Assembly: GCF_016031655.1 (NCBI RefSeq)
Contig: NZ_JACCHQ010000011.1
Location: 62,001-126,000 of the forward strand
Direction of reading: 5' to 3'
Origin: Bradyrhizobium glycinis
Lineage (GTDB): Bacteria > Pseudomonadota > Alphaproteobacteria > Rhizobiales > Xanthobacteraceae
Length of the DNA: 64,000 nucleotides
Below, piece by piece: positions 10,485 to 22,920 of the stretch. The first letter of the stretch is position 1; each line of letters starts with the position of its first letter. The translations under genes were made by a program, and so were the position numbers. A model generated the notes under the pieces. The model was not told the origin of the DNA and did no database searches. It was given only the letters and a program-made list of their open reading frames with translations.

Positions 10485-10662
10485 GGGCTTTCTCCTGTCC
10501 GGGCCACTTAGCACAGTGGCTTGCGGTTGTGTCAACTTGGCGTGACAGCGGCATCGCCGGTCAAGCCGCATCGTGCCGGAATCGGTCTTGCGGCGGAGAA
10601 CGACATGCGGCTAAGCCTCTTTGGGCCGATCGGAGCAAATCGGCATTGTCGCGGAGAAGTCG

Positions 10663-11523
10663 ATGCAGCAGCCCGGTGGACAGGCGGAGAATGCCGACCA
10701 GATTGCGTATTGGAACGGCCCGAGCGGGCAGCGCTGGGCCGATCGCCATGCGGTGCAGGAAAAGCTGCTCGGGCCTATCGCCGATGTTTTGATCGAGCGA
10801 GCAAAACCGAAGCCGGGCGAGCGCGTGCTCGATGTCGGCTGTGGCTCCGGCGCGACGACTTTTGCCTTCGCGAAGGCCGTGGCGCCTGATGGCTTTGCGC
10901 TGGGGCTCGATGTGTCCGCGCCGATGCTGGCGCAGGCGCGGTCGCTCGCGCCAAAGGACCTGCCGCTCGATTTCGTGCTGGCGGATGCGACCGTTTATCC
11001 GTTCGAACCGGCGAGCTTCGATCTGCTCGCCTCGCGCTTTGGCGTGATGTTCTTCGCCGATCCGATCGCGTCCTTCACCAATCTGCAGCGCGCGCTTAAG
11101 CCGACCGGCCGGCTCGCCTTTGCCTGCTGGCGCGAGCCGAAGGAAAATCCATGGATGATGGCGCCGCTGATGGCGGTCTACAAGCACGTGCCGAAGATGC
11201 CGCCGGTCGGGCCCGAGGAGCCCGGTCCATTCGCCTTTGCCTCGGAGGAGCGTGTCACGCGCATCCTGAAGGGCGCCGGCTTCGTCGATATTGCGATGGA
11301 ACCGCACAATCTCGCCATGGACATCGCGATCGGCGGCGGGCTCGATGCTGCCGTCGAGGGCTCGCTTCAGATCGGCCCTGCCAGCCGCGCGCTCCAGGGC
11401 CATCCGCCGGAAACCTATGCGGCCGCGGAGGCCGCGATCCGCGACATGCTCGCGCCGTTCCAGAAGGGCCAGTCGGTGGAGTTGCAGGGCGCGATCTGGA
11501 TCGTGACGGCGAAGGCGGCATGA
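10663..11523 (+). CDS. class I SAM-dependent methyltransferase
   Basis: The product is 286 residues. It has the SAM-binding motif VLDVGCGSGATT at about 57-68, an acidic residue at the end of strand 2 (LGLDVSAP), and the later motifs expected of a UbiE/methyltransferase-11 type fold. The substrate is unknown. The ATG at 10663 has GGAG nine bases upstream and was preferred over 10621. Divergent from the acyltransferase gene at 9399-10484. Confidence 0.85.
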   Translation: MQQPGGQAENADQIAYWNGPSGQRWADRHAVQEKLLGPIADVLIERAKPKPGERVLDVGCGSGATTFAFAKAVAPDGFALGLDVSAPMLAQARSLAPKDLPLDFVLADATVYPFEPASFDLLASRFGVMFFADPIASFTNLQRALKPTGRLAFACWREPKENPWMMAPLMAVYKHVPKMPPVGPEEPGPFAFASEERVTRILKGAGFVDIAMEPHNLAMDIAIGGGLDAAVEGSLQIGPASRALQGHPPETYAAAEAAIRDMLAPFQKGQSVELQGAIWIVTAKAA

Positions 11524-11663
11524 TGTTGCGCACCGGTATTGATCGATGACGGTGACAGATCGCGTCGGATGCGGCAATTGGCTGAATTGCGCAATCAAAT
11601 TCCCAAACGTTGCGGTTGCAGTCGATTGCGTGGGGAAGAGCACACTGCTAGGTTCGCCATGAA

Positions 11664-12698
11664 ATGGCGGATCATCAACTTCATGGCCGGCTGCCCGGCA
11701 TCCAGCTCGGGCGCGCATTCGCCGCCTTGGCGGTTTTCTACTTCCACACGCATCTCGCGCTGAACTACTTTGATCCGGCGCGGCTCTACACTTGGCAGTT
11801 TCTCGCCGACCGCGGCGCCGCCGGCGTAGATCTCTTCTTTGCGATTTCCGGCTTTATCGTCTGCTACGTCTCGAAAGCGCCGGGCTATACGCCCCTCAAC
11901 TTCCTCGCCAAACGCTTCTTCCGAATCTATCCCCTCAATGCCTTGGCGACGCTTGTCATGGTCGTGCTGTTCAGCCGCAGCATCGGCGGTCCGCCGCATG
12001 AGATCGAGCCGGGCCGGCTGTTGCGGTCGCTCCTGATTCTCCCGCAACAGACTCCGATGAATGCGGTGGGATGGACACTCGAATACGAGGTGATCTTCTA
12101 CGTGGTCTCCGCCATCCTCATTCCGCTCGGGGGCGTCAGACTGTTGCTGGTCTGGTGCGTTGCCGCTGCTGCGATCGGGACCGGAATTGCGCCGCAGCCT
12201 CCGATCATCTCGCGTTTCGGTGACGATCACTACGCAGACTTTGCCGCCGGGGTGTTCGCCTACATGATGGTTGCACGGCTTCCGCCGCGCTGGAGTTCCA
12301 GCCTGGTGCTGCTGGCGCTGGCGATCGGCACCTATGTTTTCGGGCTGCGCTTGTCGCCGTGGATGACACCGGCGGCGTGCTGCCTTGCCGTTGCAGGCCT
12401 CGCGCTCCTGCCGTCTGCGCCGCGGCCGATCGTCAAGCTTGGCGACATCTCCTATGGACTCTATGTCTGGCACTGGCCCTTGTTCATGATCCTGCCATGG
12501 CTGGCGCTGCGAAAGCAATTCGACCCGGGAAACGGCGAGATCTGGCGCTGGATCCTGCTCGCGTTTCTCGTCGCCATCGCGTCCGCGTCCTGGATCTGCT
12601 TCGAGCGCCCGATCAATCGTTGGGCGGCGCGCTGGCTGGACGAGCGATCGAGAACCGGCACTGTCGTTGGCGCATCACGCTCCGACGCGATAACCTAG
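11664..12698 (+). CDS. acyltransferase-3 family membrane protein
   Basis: The product is 344 residues with about ten membrane helices. It opens with LPGIQLGRAFAALAVFYFHTH, where the histidine pair is the family site, followed by GAAGVDLFFAISGFIV and then RFFRIYPLNA, which carries the conserved arginine and proline. It probably acylates a surface glycan. The ATG at 11664 has only a weak ribosome site. The gene lies between the methyltransferase gene and the large membrane protein gene. Confidence 0.87.
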   Translation: MADHQLHGRLPGIQLGRAFAALAVFYFHTHLALNYFDPARLYTWQFLADRGAAGVDLFFAISGFIVCYVSKAPGYTPLNFLAKRFFRIYPLNALATLVMVVLFSRSIGGPPHEIEPGRLLRSLLILPQQTPMNAVGWTLEYEVIFYVVSAILIPLGGVRLLLVWCVAAAAIGTGIAPQPPIISRFGDDHYADFAAGVFAYMMVARLPPRWSSSLVLLALAIGTYVFGLRLSPWMTPAACCLAVAGLALLPSAPRPIVKLGDISYGLYVWHWPLFMILPWLALRKQFDPGNGEIWRWILLAFLVAIASASWICFERPINRWAARWLDERSRTGTVVGASRSDAIT

Positions 12699-12774
12699 TC
12701 GGGCGTTCCGGCATGTATGCGGCGCAATCGCGCGGCCGATCCGTCGGCGATGATAGCAAAAGCGAGCATTGCGG

Positions 12775-14454
12775 ATGAGCGGAGAACGGGGCGGGCGCGC
12801 CGGGTTGTTGCCTGGATGGCTCGGATGGGCGAATTCCATTGCCTGGTTCTGGGTTTGGATCTGCGCGATCGGCCTCGTCCTGATGGTTCACCTTTCCTTC
12901 CTGGTGGCCTGGCCGGATCACTTTATCCACGAGGACAGCGGGGCCTATCTCGCTCAGGCGGAATCCATCCTGAAGGGTCACTATCGCGAGGACGCGGTGA
13001 AGCGGCCATACGGCGTGGCGATCTTCCTCGTGTTGCTGTCGAGGCTGTTCGGCCCTCACATCCTCGTCTTTGTCATCGTCCAACATCTGATGAGCGTCGG
13101 CACTGCTCTGCTCGTCGCCGCTACCGTGCGTGTTGCCGGCGCACCCCGCTTTTTTGCGGTGCTAGCCTTCTGCCTTGCAGCGCTCCATGGTCGTATCATC
13201 CACCACGACAACACCGTTGGGGCGGAGACGATTTCCAACTTCCTCGTCAGCCTTGCGGCCTTCATTGCCGCGGGAGCGGTGTTGCGAAAATGGTCTGCGT
13301 TTCTCGATGCGGCGTGCGTGGGCCTGGTGCTTGGAGCGCTCCTGATTTGCCGGTCGGCCGCGATAGTACAGGCCGCGGTCATCCTGTTGTGGCTGGCTCT
13401 GGCATTGGACGCTCGCTTCCTGAGTCGGCTCGGCGCGGTTGGATTGGCGGCTCTTCTTGCTTCGACTGTCTATCTCACTCCGGCGGCGGTCAATTTCGTG
13501 ATTGGAAAGCCTCCTGCCGGCAATGAGACGTTGGCGGTGATGGCCTTTGTCGTCGGCTATTCGGGCGATTTCGATCATGGTTTCCATCTTGACCACAAGG
13601 CGCAGGCGCGCGAATTCGTCGAGAAGATGCGGGCCGCGGATACCGGTGAGGGATGGCCCGACACGGAAGCGTATCAATGGCCGTTCGGCGCGGTGCACCG
13701 ATTGAAGATGACCGGTGAAAGCGATGCGGACCTCGAACGGGTCGTGCGCGATATCATCGAAACGCTCACGACGCCGTCGACGCTCTATCGGCACCTGACG
13801 AAGCATGTCCTGTGGGAAATGTATTTCTTGCTGTTCGACGCGAATGCGGTGGCGCGGCGGACGCCTCCTCCACAGGCCTATGAGTTCTTCGTCAACCGGG
13901 ATAGATATCCATTGTTCGGAAGTCCGACCGGTTTCAAGTCCGGCCAGCTGGTTCACGACTATTACAAGCCGGGGTGGCCGCTGGTGCGGTTTCTGCCGAC
14001 GGCGGCTCAACTGCAGGGCAGGCTGAGCTGGTTCATGGGGTTCGGCTATGCGCCAAGCCCGAACCTGGTGCCGCTGTGCTGCAGGCTGCAAGTCTCGACT
14101 GAATACGACGACTGGCCGGGGCCGATCGTCTGGCTGTCCACGCCGACGCTGTGTCTCGCGCTTGTCCTGCTGATCGGCGTCGCGGCAAGCCGTGCCGGTG
14201 TCATTGGCCGCAGCTCCGGCGGCCTTGCTGCCGTGGGCGCCCTGATGGTCCTGCTCGCGCTGGTCAGCATCGGATTCCCTGCGTTCCTGATTTACGGCTT
14301 CAATCGCTACGCCTATTACGCCCCTTCCTGGGAGGTTCGAGCGCCATTCTGGCCAGCCTGTTATTCGACCGGATCAGGACTTGCTTCGTCGCTGTGTGGG
14401 CGGCGACGTCCCGGCGGCTGCGTGGCGGGGGGAGCGCCAGAGCCGCTCAGATGA
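12775..14454 (+). CDS. large membrane protein (glycosyltransferase-like), probably frameshifted near the end
   Basis: The product is 559 residues with about eleven membrane helices, grouped at 10-240 and 440-520, and a large loop between them. The early motif HEDSGAYLAQAESIL, just after the first helix, resembles polytopic glycosyltransferases (GT-C/PMT-like), but I do not recognise a named family. The last 45 residues are proline-, glycine- and arginine-rich and lack a helix. In the neighbouring frame, from the CCCC run at 14321-14324, the text reads PFLGGSSAILASLLFD, a natural final helix. One extra C would restore it. The gene overlaps the convergent CDF gene by 8 bp. A TTG at 12769 is an alternative start. 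Confidence 0.65.
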   Translation: MSGERGGRAGLLPGWLGWANSIAWFWVWICAIGLVLMVHLSFLVAWPDHFIHEDSGAYLAQAESILKGHYREDAVKRPYGVAIFLVLLSRLFGPHILVFVIVQHLMSVGTALLVAATVRVAGAPRFFAVLAFCLAALHGRIIHHDNTVGAETISNFLVSLAAFIAAGAVLRKWSAFLDAACVGLVLGALLICRSAAIVQAAVILLWLALALDARFLSRLGAVGLAALLASTVYLTPAAVNFVIGKPPAGNETLAVMAFVVGYSGDFDHGFHLDHKAQAREFVEKMRAADTGEGWPDTEAYQWPFGAVHRLKMTGESDADLERVVRDIIETLTTPSTLYRHLTKHVLWEMYFLLFDANAVARRTPPPQAYEFFVNRDRYPLFGSPTGFKSGQLVHDYYKPGWPLVRFLPTAAQLQGRLSWFMGFGYAPSPNLVPLCCRLQVSTEYDDWPGPIVWLSTPTLCLALVLLIGVAASRAGVIGRSSGGLAAVGALMVLLALVSIGFPAFLIYGFNRYAYYAPSWEVRAPFWPACYSTGSGLASSLCGRRRPGGCVAGGAPEPLR

Positions 14455-15421
14455 CATCATCCGGCGCCAGCGCGCAGCCGTTGTCGGGATGCGTCTCGAC
14501 CTGGAGCGTGGTGTGGTCGATGCGGAAGGATGTCTTGAGGAGCTGCGTCGTCTGCATCAGGAATGCGTCGTCGCTGCCTGCCGGCATCACGAGATGGCAG
14601 GTCAGCGCGGTTTCCGTGGTGGAGATCGCCCAGACGTGGAGATCGTGAATCCCTGAGACGCCCGGTCGCGCCAGCAGGAACGCCCTGATTGCGGCGAGGT
14701 CGGTACCCTTGGGCGCGGCCGCCATCGACATGTCGATGGAGCCGCGCAGGAGGCTTGTCGTGCTCCAGAGGATCACCGCGCAGATGACGAGGCTGGTGAC
14801 GGGATCGAGCCAGAGCCAGCCGGTCCAGATGATCAGCGCGGCCGAGACCACGACGCCGAGCGAGACCGCGGCATCGGCGGCCATGTGCAGATACGCGCCT
14901 TCGATGTTGATGTCGTCCTTGCGGCCGCTCGCGAACAGCAGGGCGGTGAAACCGTTGATGAGGATGCCGATACCGGCGACCACCATCACGGTGACGCCTG
15001 CGACCGGCTCCGGCTCGCGCAGGCGCAGGATCGCCTCCCAGCCGATGGCGCCGGTCGCGACCAGCAGGAACACGGCATTGGCCAGCGCCGCCAGGATGGT
15101 AGAGGCGCGAAAACCGTAGGTGAAGCGGCCGCTGGGCGCGCGGCGGGCTGCGATCGAGGCGCCCCAGGCGATGACGAGGCCGAGCACGTCCGACAAATTA
15201 TGGCCGGCATCGGCGAGCAGGGCGGTGGAGTTGCCGACATAGCCGTAAACCGCCTCGGCCACGACGAGCGCGATGTTGAGCGTAATTCCGAGCGCGAACG
15301 CCTTGCCGAAATTGGCGGGCGCGTGGACATCGCCATGCCCATGACCATGATCGTGCCCATGCGCATGCGAGTGGTCCGCATGATCATGGTGGTGATGACC
15401 GTGGTGGTCGTGGCTGCCCAA
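14447..15421 (-). CDS. cation diffusion facilitator, divalent metal exporter
   Basis: The product is 324 residues. The N-terminus is extremely histidine-rich (16 of the first 33 residues), then six membrane helices follow. The two metal-site motifs of CDF proteins are present: HNLSD in the second helix and HMAAD in the fifth. It would export Zn, Co or Ni from the cytoplasm in exchange for protons. It starts two bases after the czcA stop codon, so it is the last gene of the efflux operon: the CDF protein could pump metal to the periplasm and the RND complex could remove it from the cell. DmeF or ZitB are possible names; the metal cannot be told from sequence. Confidence 0.93.
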   Translation of the reverse strand: MGSHDHHGHHHHDHADHSHAHGHDHGHGHGDVHAPANFGKAFALGITLNIALVVAEAVYGYVGNSTALLADAGHNLSDVLGLVIAWGASIAARRAPSGRFTYGFRASTILAALANAVFLLVATGAIGWEAILRLREPEPVAGVTVMVVAGIGILINGFTALLFASGRKDDINIEGAYLHMAADAAVSLGVVVSAALIIWTGWLWLDPVTSLVICAVILWSTTSLLRGSIDMSMAAAPKGTDLAAIRAFLLARPGVSGIHDLHVWAISTTETALTCHLVMPAGSDDAFLMQTTQLLKTSFRIDHTTLQVETHPDNGCALAPDDVI

Positions 15422-15423
15422 AC

Positions 15424-18634
<3,211 letters not shown>

Positions 18635-18642
<8 letters not shown>

Positions 18643-19612
18643 GCTCGGCCTCGCCCTTGCCCATCTCCGCCTTCACGACGAAGCTGTTCTCCGCGACGTA
18701 ATGCTCGCCGGCCGCAAGGCCGGCCTTGATCTCGACGTGGCGTGGATCGGAATCCCCTGTTTCCACCGGGCGGGCCTCGATCTTGTCGCCGTCCTCGCGC
18801 ACGAACACGATGGTCTTGTTCTCCAGCGTCTGGATCGCGCTGCGCCGCACCGCGACCGCGACATTGCGCGCCGCGAGGATCAGCCGCGCTGTGACGAACA
18901 GGCCGGGCCGCAGGCGTCCGTCCGGATTTGGCAGCACCACACGCGCCAGCGCGGTCTGGGTCTCGCTACTGCCAATCGGCGCCATGTAGGAGATCGTGCC
19001 CCTGATCTCGCCGCGGCCGTCGTCGGGATCGATCAGCACCTCGTCATTGAGGCGGACGCGGCGGAGATCCTGCCGGTAGATCGACAGGTCGACCCAGATG
19101 GTGGAGAGGTCGGCGACGACGAAGGCCGGCTTCTGCTCGGAGGCGTATTCGCCGAGCGAGATCTGCCGCTCGACGATGGTGCCGGCGATCGGCGCCTTCA
19201 GCTCGTAGACGGTGAGGCTCTGGTTGCTCTCGATCGCGGCGAGCAGATCATCCTTGGCGACCTTGTCGCCGATCCGCTTCTGGATCGACTTGGCGAGGCC
19301 CGGAAAGCGCGGCGTCACCTGCACCACGGCTTCCTGGTTGGCGCGCAGAATGCCGTTGAAGGCGAGCGTGTCGGTCAGTGTGGCGCTCGCGGCTTCCGCC
19401 AGCGTGACGCCCGCGGCCGCCAGCTTGACGTCGGAGATGCGGATGCGGTCGGCGCCGTGCTCGTCCTGCTCGACATGGTCGTTCGGCTTCTTCTGTACGG
19501 AATGCTCGGCATGCTCGCTGTGCACAGGCTTCGCCGGCGCGAGCAGGGAATAGCCGTAAGCGCCGAGCGCAGCGGCAATGACGGCCACGAGAACGGTGGA
19601 GGAGATCTTCAT
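18635..19612 (-). CDS. czcB: CzcB-type periplasmic adaptor protein
   Basis: The product is 325 residues with an N-terminal signal anchor, then a His-rich linker (HSEHAEHSVQKKPNDH). A barrel/lipoyl architecture follows, split across the chain (VTPRFPGLAKSIQ, then KAPIAGTIVERQISLGE). It links the RND pump to the outer-membrane channel. The His-rich linker fits metal handling. It overlaps czcC by 4 bp and czcA by 8 bp. Confidence 0.93.
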
Positions 19613-20883
19613 CGTGCGCTCTCCCGCGCCAGCGTAAAGGGATTGCCGACGAGACCTTCGATGGTCGCGACGCCGGCGTGAAAATTCTGCAGCGCCTCCT
19701 GCTCGCGCAGCCGCGCCTGGGTGACGCTGGCCTGGGCGTCCAGCACTTCGAGCAGGGTGAAGCGGCCCTGGCCGTAGCCTTGAGAGATCGCCTCGGAGGC
19801 CTCGACGGCCTTGGGGATTGCGGTCTCGCGCAGCACCGCGAGCTCGCGCAGCGATCCCTGGAGCGAATCGTAGGCGCGGCCGGCGATCACGATCAGCGCG
19901 TTGCGGTTGGCCTCGCGCTCGGCTTTGGTCTTGGCGAGGCTTTCCTGGGCCGAGAGGATGTTGCCCTGGTTCTGGTCGAACACGGGGATCGGCACCGAGA
20001 CGGAGAGCCGGACCGCATCGTCATTGGTCTCGCTAAAGTGGCGCCAGCCGGCCGCGATCCGCACGTCGGGATAGGGCTTGAGCCGCGCCAACAAGAGCTC
20101 GGCATTGCGCTGGGCGTAGACCGCGGTCCAGCGCACCAGCTGCGGATTGGCATCGATGGCGGCAACCACCGACTGGAAGGTTGGCGGCTTGCCCATGGTG
20201 TCGAGCCGGCCGGACACCTCGCCGAATTTCGCGGACGCATCGCCCATCAGCACCGCAAGCTCGCGCCGGGCGCTCGCCAGCGTCGCCTTGAAGCGCTCGC
20301 GGTCGGCCTTCACCAGGGCGGAGGCGACCTCGGCGCGGCCCGTCTCGGCCGGCGAGGACGCGCCGGCCTCGACACGGCGGCGCAAAAGCGGTGTCAGCCG
20401 GTCGATGGCGGCGATCTGCTCGTCGAGGATCTGGATGCGCCGCTGCGCCCCGAGCACGCTGAGAAAGGCGATCGCGGTCTCCGACAGCACTTCCAGCCTG
20501 ATCGCCTTGCGCTGGATCGCGGCGACCTCGACGCCGGCGTCTCCGGCCGCGATCCGTGCGTCGCGCTTGCCGAACAGCTCGAAGGCCTGGCTGATCTGGA
20601 GCGTGGTCTCGGCCGAGCGCGTTCCGCGATATCTGCCGGAGCCGAATGAATCGTCCTGTTCATAGGACAGTTCCGGGTTGAGCAGGGCGCCCGCCTGGAT
20701 GCGCTGGCCCGTGGCGATGCCGACATCGCGCTCGGCTGCCGTCAGGCGCGGGCTCGCCGCCAGCGCGCGCGACAGCGCGCTCCGCATCGTCAAAGTCTGG
20801 GCGTGAGCCGGTGCAAGCGTCGATGCTGCAATCAGGCACGCTGCCGCGCACGCCAGGCGCGCGGCCATTCCCCTGCAAAACAT
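19609..20883 (-). CDS. czcC: CzcC-type outer-membrane efflux channel
   Basis: The product is 424 residues. A signal peptide ends at AHAQ (about residue 29). Two repeats of the TolC-like long-helix domain follow (for example LNPELSYEQDD and the second PYPDVRIAAGWRHF). It forms the trimeric outer-membrane exit of the efflux complex. The ATG at 20883 has AGG seven bases upstream. The gene follows the small His-rich protein gene by 56 bases and overlaps czcB. Confidence 0.93.
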   Translation of the reverse strand: MFCRGMAARLACAAACLIAASTLAPAHAQTLTMRSALSRALAASPRLTAAERDVGIATGQRIQAGALLNPELSYEQDDSFGSGRYRGTRSAETTLQISQAFELFGKRDARIAAGDAGVEVAAIQRKAIRLEVLSETAIAFLSVLGAQRRIQILDEQIAAIDRLTPLLRRRVEAGASSPAETGRAEVASALVKADRERFKATLASARRELAVLMGDASAKFGEVSGRLDTMGKPPTFQSVVAAIDANPQLVRWTAVYAQRNAELLLARLKPYPDVRIAAGWRHFSETNDDAVRLSVSVPIPVFDQNQGNILSAQESLAKTKAEREANRNALIVIAGRAYDSLQGSLRELAVLRETAIPKAVEASEAISQGYGQGRFTLLEVLDAQASVTQARLREQEALQNFHAGVATIEGLVGNPFTLARESAR

Positions 20884-20939
20884 GAAATCGACCTGTGAAG
20901 GATGAACCTAATGGGCGCGGGGGCGCCGGACCAATCCGT

Positions 20940-21302
20940 TCAGGCAATAGGTCTGGGAGGGGGAGAGTCGGTATCGGGCACAATTCCGGCGAGGCGGGGG
21001 GCCTGTTGCGGGCTCGGGGCCGACACGAGCGCGATCGCCGCGGTCGACGGTGCCGGCTGTGCCACCGTCAGCGAGAAGCAGCCGTGGCAATGATGTCCGC
21101 CGGTGGCCTTGTGGTCGCCATGGCTGGAAGCGCCATCGAGGACCGCGGCGATCTCCGAACCGCCGCGGGGCGTGGTGACGTCGATGTCGTGCGCGCCGTG
21201 CAGCGCGCCCGCGAGCAGATAGACCGCCGCGATCAGTACGGACAGCAGCCCGCGCCGGAAACGCGAGCGGCAGGATCCTGAGGGCCGGCGGTTTGCGAGC
21301 AC
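20940..21302 (-). CDS. small His-rich exported or membrane-anchored protein heading the czc operon
   Basis: The product is about 120 residues from a GTG at 21302; the start is uncertain because the ribosome site is weak. One membrane helix (LLSVLIAAVYLLAGAL) is followed by histidine and cysteine clusters (HGAHD, SSHGDH, GGHHCHGCF) and a proline-rich tail ending PDTDSPPPRP. It resembles CzcI and DUF2946-like small proteins that sit at the head of metal-efflux operons. A periplasmic metal-sensing or metal-buffering role is inference. Confidence 0.7.
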   Translation of the reverse strand: MLANRRPSGSCRSRFRRGLLSVLIAAVYLLAGALHGAHDIDVTTPRGGSEIAAVLDGASSHGDHKATGGHHCHGCFSLTVAQPAPSTAAIALVSAPSPQQAPRLAGIVPDTDSPPPRPIA

Positions 21303-21422
21303 GAGGTCACTCTGGTTGCGGTCTGTGCCCGGCCTAGCATGGGTGCGGGAACAGTGTCGACCCGCAACATTGTTACGTTCCTGGAACAATTGCCGCAGCA
21401 GCGCATGCGCTACTAGCGCCTC

Positions 21423-21653
21423 TCACTGGCGGACAATGACGCGCCGAAGTGGCGCCACGGCTTCGATCGTGGAGGCCGGAGCTTCGCTGCCACAGTCGCC
21501 TTCCATGGTGATAACGGCGTGACAGCTCGCTTCCATCGCCCGTTCCAGCCATTTGATGGCTTCGTCGATCCATTGGTCGTGGTGCTCGGGATCGGCGAGG
21601 GCCTTCTCCCGGAATGCATTCGCCTGATGCAGGCACGCCGTTCTGCGGTCCAC
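21423..21653 (-). CDS. small conserved hypothetical protein
   Basis: The product is 76 residues from a GTG at 21653, chosen for its strong site AGGAGAGG. It is cytoplasmic-looking, with a helical segment rich in Trp, His and acidic residues (EHHDQWIDEAIKWLERAME) and a later CHAVITMEGDCGSE part. I have seen similar hypothetical proteins in Bradyrhizobium but know no function. It lies between the czc operon and the divergent peptide/membrane-protein pair. A 12-bp hairpin lies upstream at 21761-21789. Confidence 0.6.
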   Translation of the reverse strand: MDRRTACLHQANAFREKALADPEHHDQWIDEAIKWLERAMEASCHAVITMEGDCGSEAPASTIEAVAPLRRVIVRQ

Positions 21654-21760
21654 GCGCCTCTCCTGATCTGGAGGTCCCGCCCTGATCGCATCATTGATGA
21701 TCCCGGCTCCGGCGTCGTTAACATACGACAGGAGGGGACGAGCCGGCCGCAACGCGGAAA

Positions 21761-21789
21761 GGCCCCAGCCGGACGAGCCGGCTGGGGCC
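21761..21789. other. 12-bp perfect hairpin
   Basis: ggccccagccgg and ccggctggggcc pair around a 5-nt loop. Read on the minus strand it is followed by TTT, so it could stop minus-strand transcription, yet it lies upstream of the minus-strand gene at 21423-21653. Possible roles are an attenuator or a bidirectional barrier. Confidence 0.55.
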
Positions 21790-21872
21790 TCATGTGCTCA
21801 CAATCTCTATCCCTAGGGCTTGGACAGACAACCCCCATCTTCCAAGTTCGTTCCATGCGATCTGTCCAATTT

Positions 21873-21897
21873 GGAACGTTCCTCATACCTCGCGATT
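21873..21897 (+). promoter_or_regulatory. degenerate EcfG-like promoter before the 24-residue peptide gene
   Basis: GGAAC at 21873-21877 is followed after 16 nt by GATT, where the consensus is CGTT. The distance to the ATG at 21928 (31 nt) resembles that of the exact EcfG promoter at 9134-9158. With two -10 mismatches this is only a suggestion. Confidence 0.28.
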
Positions 21898-21927
21898 AGC
21901 GAGCAGAAGAACTGAGGAGGACGGACT

Positions 21928-22002
21928 ATGGACGGATTGATCTATCTGATCGGCTTGATCGTCGTCATCATGGCGATCCTGTCGTTCTTCGGCCTGCGCT
22001 GA
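21928..22002 (+). CDS. 24-residue single-helix membrane peptide
   Basis: An ATG at 21928 with a strong site (GAGGAGG, seven bases upstream) opens 25 codons ending in TGA. The product begins MDGLIYLIGLIVVIMAIL, one hydrophobic helix, and ends in arginine. The next gene, a four-helix membrane protein, begins 10 bases later, so the two are probably co-transcribed and perhaps act together. This mirrors the pair at 8484-9307. No function is known. Confidence 0.75.
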   Translation: MDGLIYLIGLIVVIMAILSFFGLR

Positions 22003-22012
22003 GTGCGCCGCG

Positions 22013-22903
22013 ATGACGGTTGAAACTCTGATGCGGGAAGAGGTCATGGAAGGCGGCCTGGCAGGCGAGGCGCCTCGAACCATCCAGTGGAGCTCGGTGT
22101 TCGCGGGCGCGCTTGCTGCGAGTGCAATGTCGTTCATCCTGATCGGATTTGGTGTCGCGATCGGTCTCGGTGTCAGTTCGGCCTCGCCGAGCTGGCGCGA
22201 TGCCTCGGCGGCGCTGGCGCTGCTTTCCGGGCTGTATCTGATCATCCAGGCGATCGTAAGCTTCGGCTTCGGCGGTTACGTCGCCGGCCGGACCACCCGG
22301 CCCGAGCCCGCGCTCACAACCATCGCGGATGACGGCGAGCGGCGGGACGGACTCCATGGCCTGACTGCCTGGGCGCTGGCGGTCCTGGCCGGCGCGGCTC
22401 TGCTGGCGCTTCTCGGCGCTGCCGCGATCGACCGTTCGCCGATGCGCAGTTCGGCGAACAACACCTCGGCGGCCGAGCCCTTGTTGAGCTACGAGCTCGA
22501 CAAGCTGTTCCGCGCGCCGCGCCGCGCACCGAACACCGACCTGAGGGAAGCGCGGGCGGAAGCGGGACGTATCCTGATGACGTCGTCCAGCCACAGCGGC
22601 GTCAGCACCGATGACCGAGCCTATCTCGTGCAACAGGTCGCCGCCGTCACGGGACTGGCGGCCCCCGAGTCCGAGCGGCGGGTTGATACGCTGATCGCAG
22701 CCTCGAAGACGGCCATCAACCGGGCGCGACGTAACTCGATCATCGTGGCCTTCTCGGTCGCAGCCGCGACCCTGATCGGCGCCGCGGTGGCCTGGGCTGC
22801 AGCCGTTGCCGGCGGCCGGCATCGTGATGGAGCACCGTTGCCGAACTGGATGGCGAGCGCCAACCGCTTCCATCGCAATCCGCGCGCAATGCCGGTGCCG
22901 TAG
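22013..22903 (+). CDS. four-helix membrane protein, partner of a tiny peptide
   Basis: The product is 296 residues with about four helices (roughly 28-55, 62-90, 118-142 and 243-268) and a soluble loop of about 100 residues. The first helix (IQWSSVFAGALAAS then GVAIGLGV) matches the pattern of the 8484-9098 protein. The site before ATG 22013 is weak; an in-frame ATG at 22046 has GGAAGAGG just upstream and may be the true start. Co-transcription with the 24-residue peptide is likely. A general-stress role is inference. Confidence 0.75.
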   Translation: MTVETLMREEVMEGGLAGEAPRTIQWSSVFAGALAASAMSFILIGFGVAIGLGVSSASPSWRDASAALALLSGLYLIIQAIVSFGFGGYVAGRTTRPEPALTTIADDGERRDGLHGLTAWALAVLAGAALLALLGAAAIDRSPMRSSANNTSAAEPLLSYELDKLFRAPRRAPNTDLREARAEAGRILMTSSSHSGVSTDDRAYLVQQVAAVTGLAAPESERRVDTLIAASKTAINRARRNSIIVAFSVAAATLIGAAVAWAAAVAGGRHRDGAPLPNWMASANRFHRNPRAMPVP

Positions 22904-22920
22904 GCCAACCGGGGGGTGGA

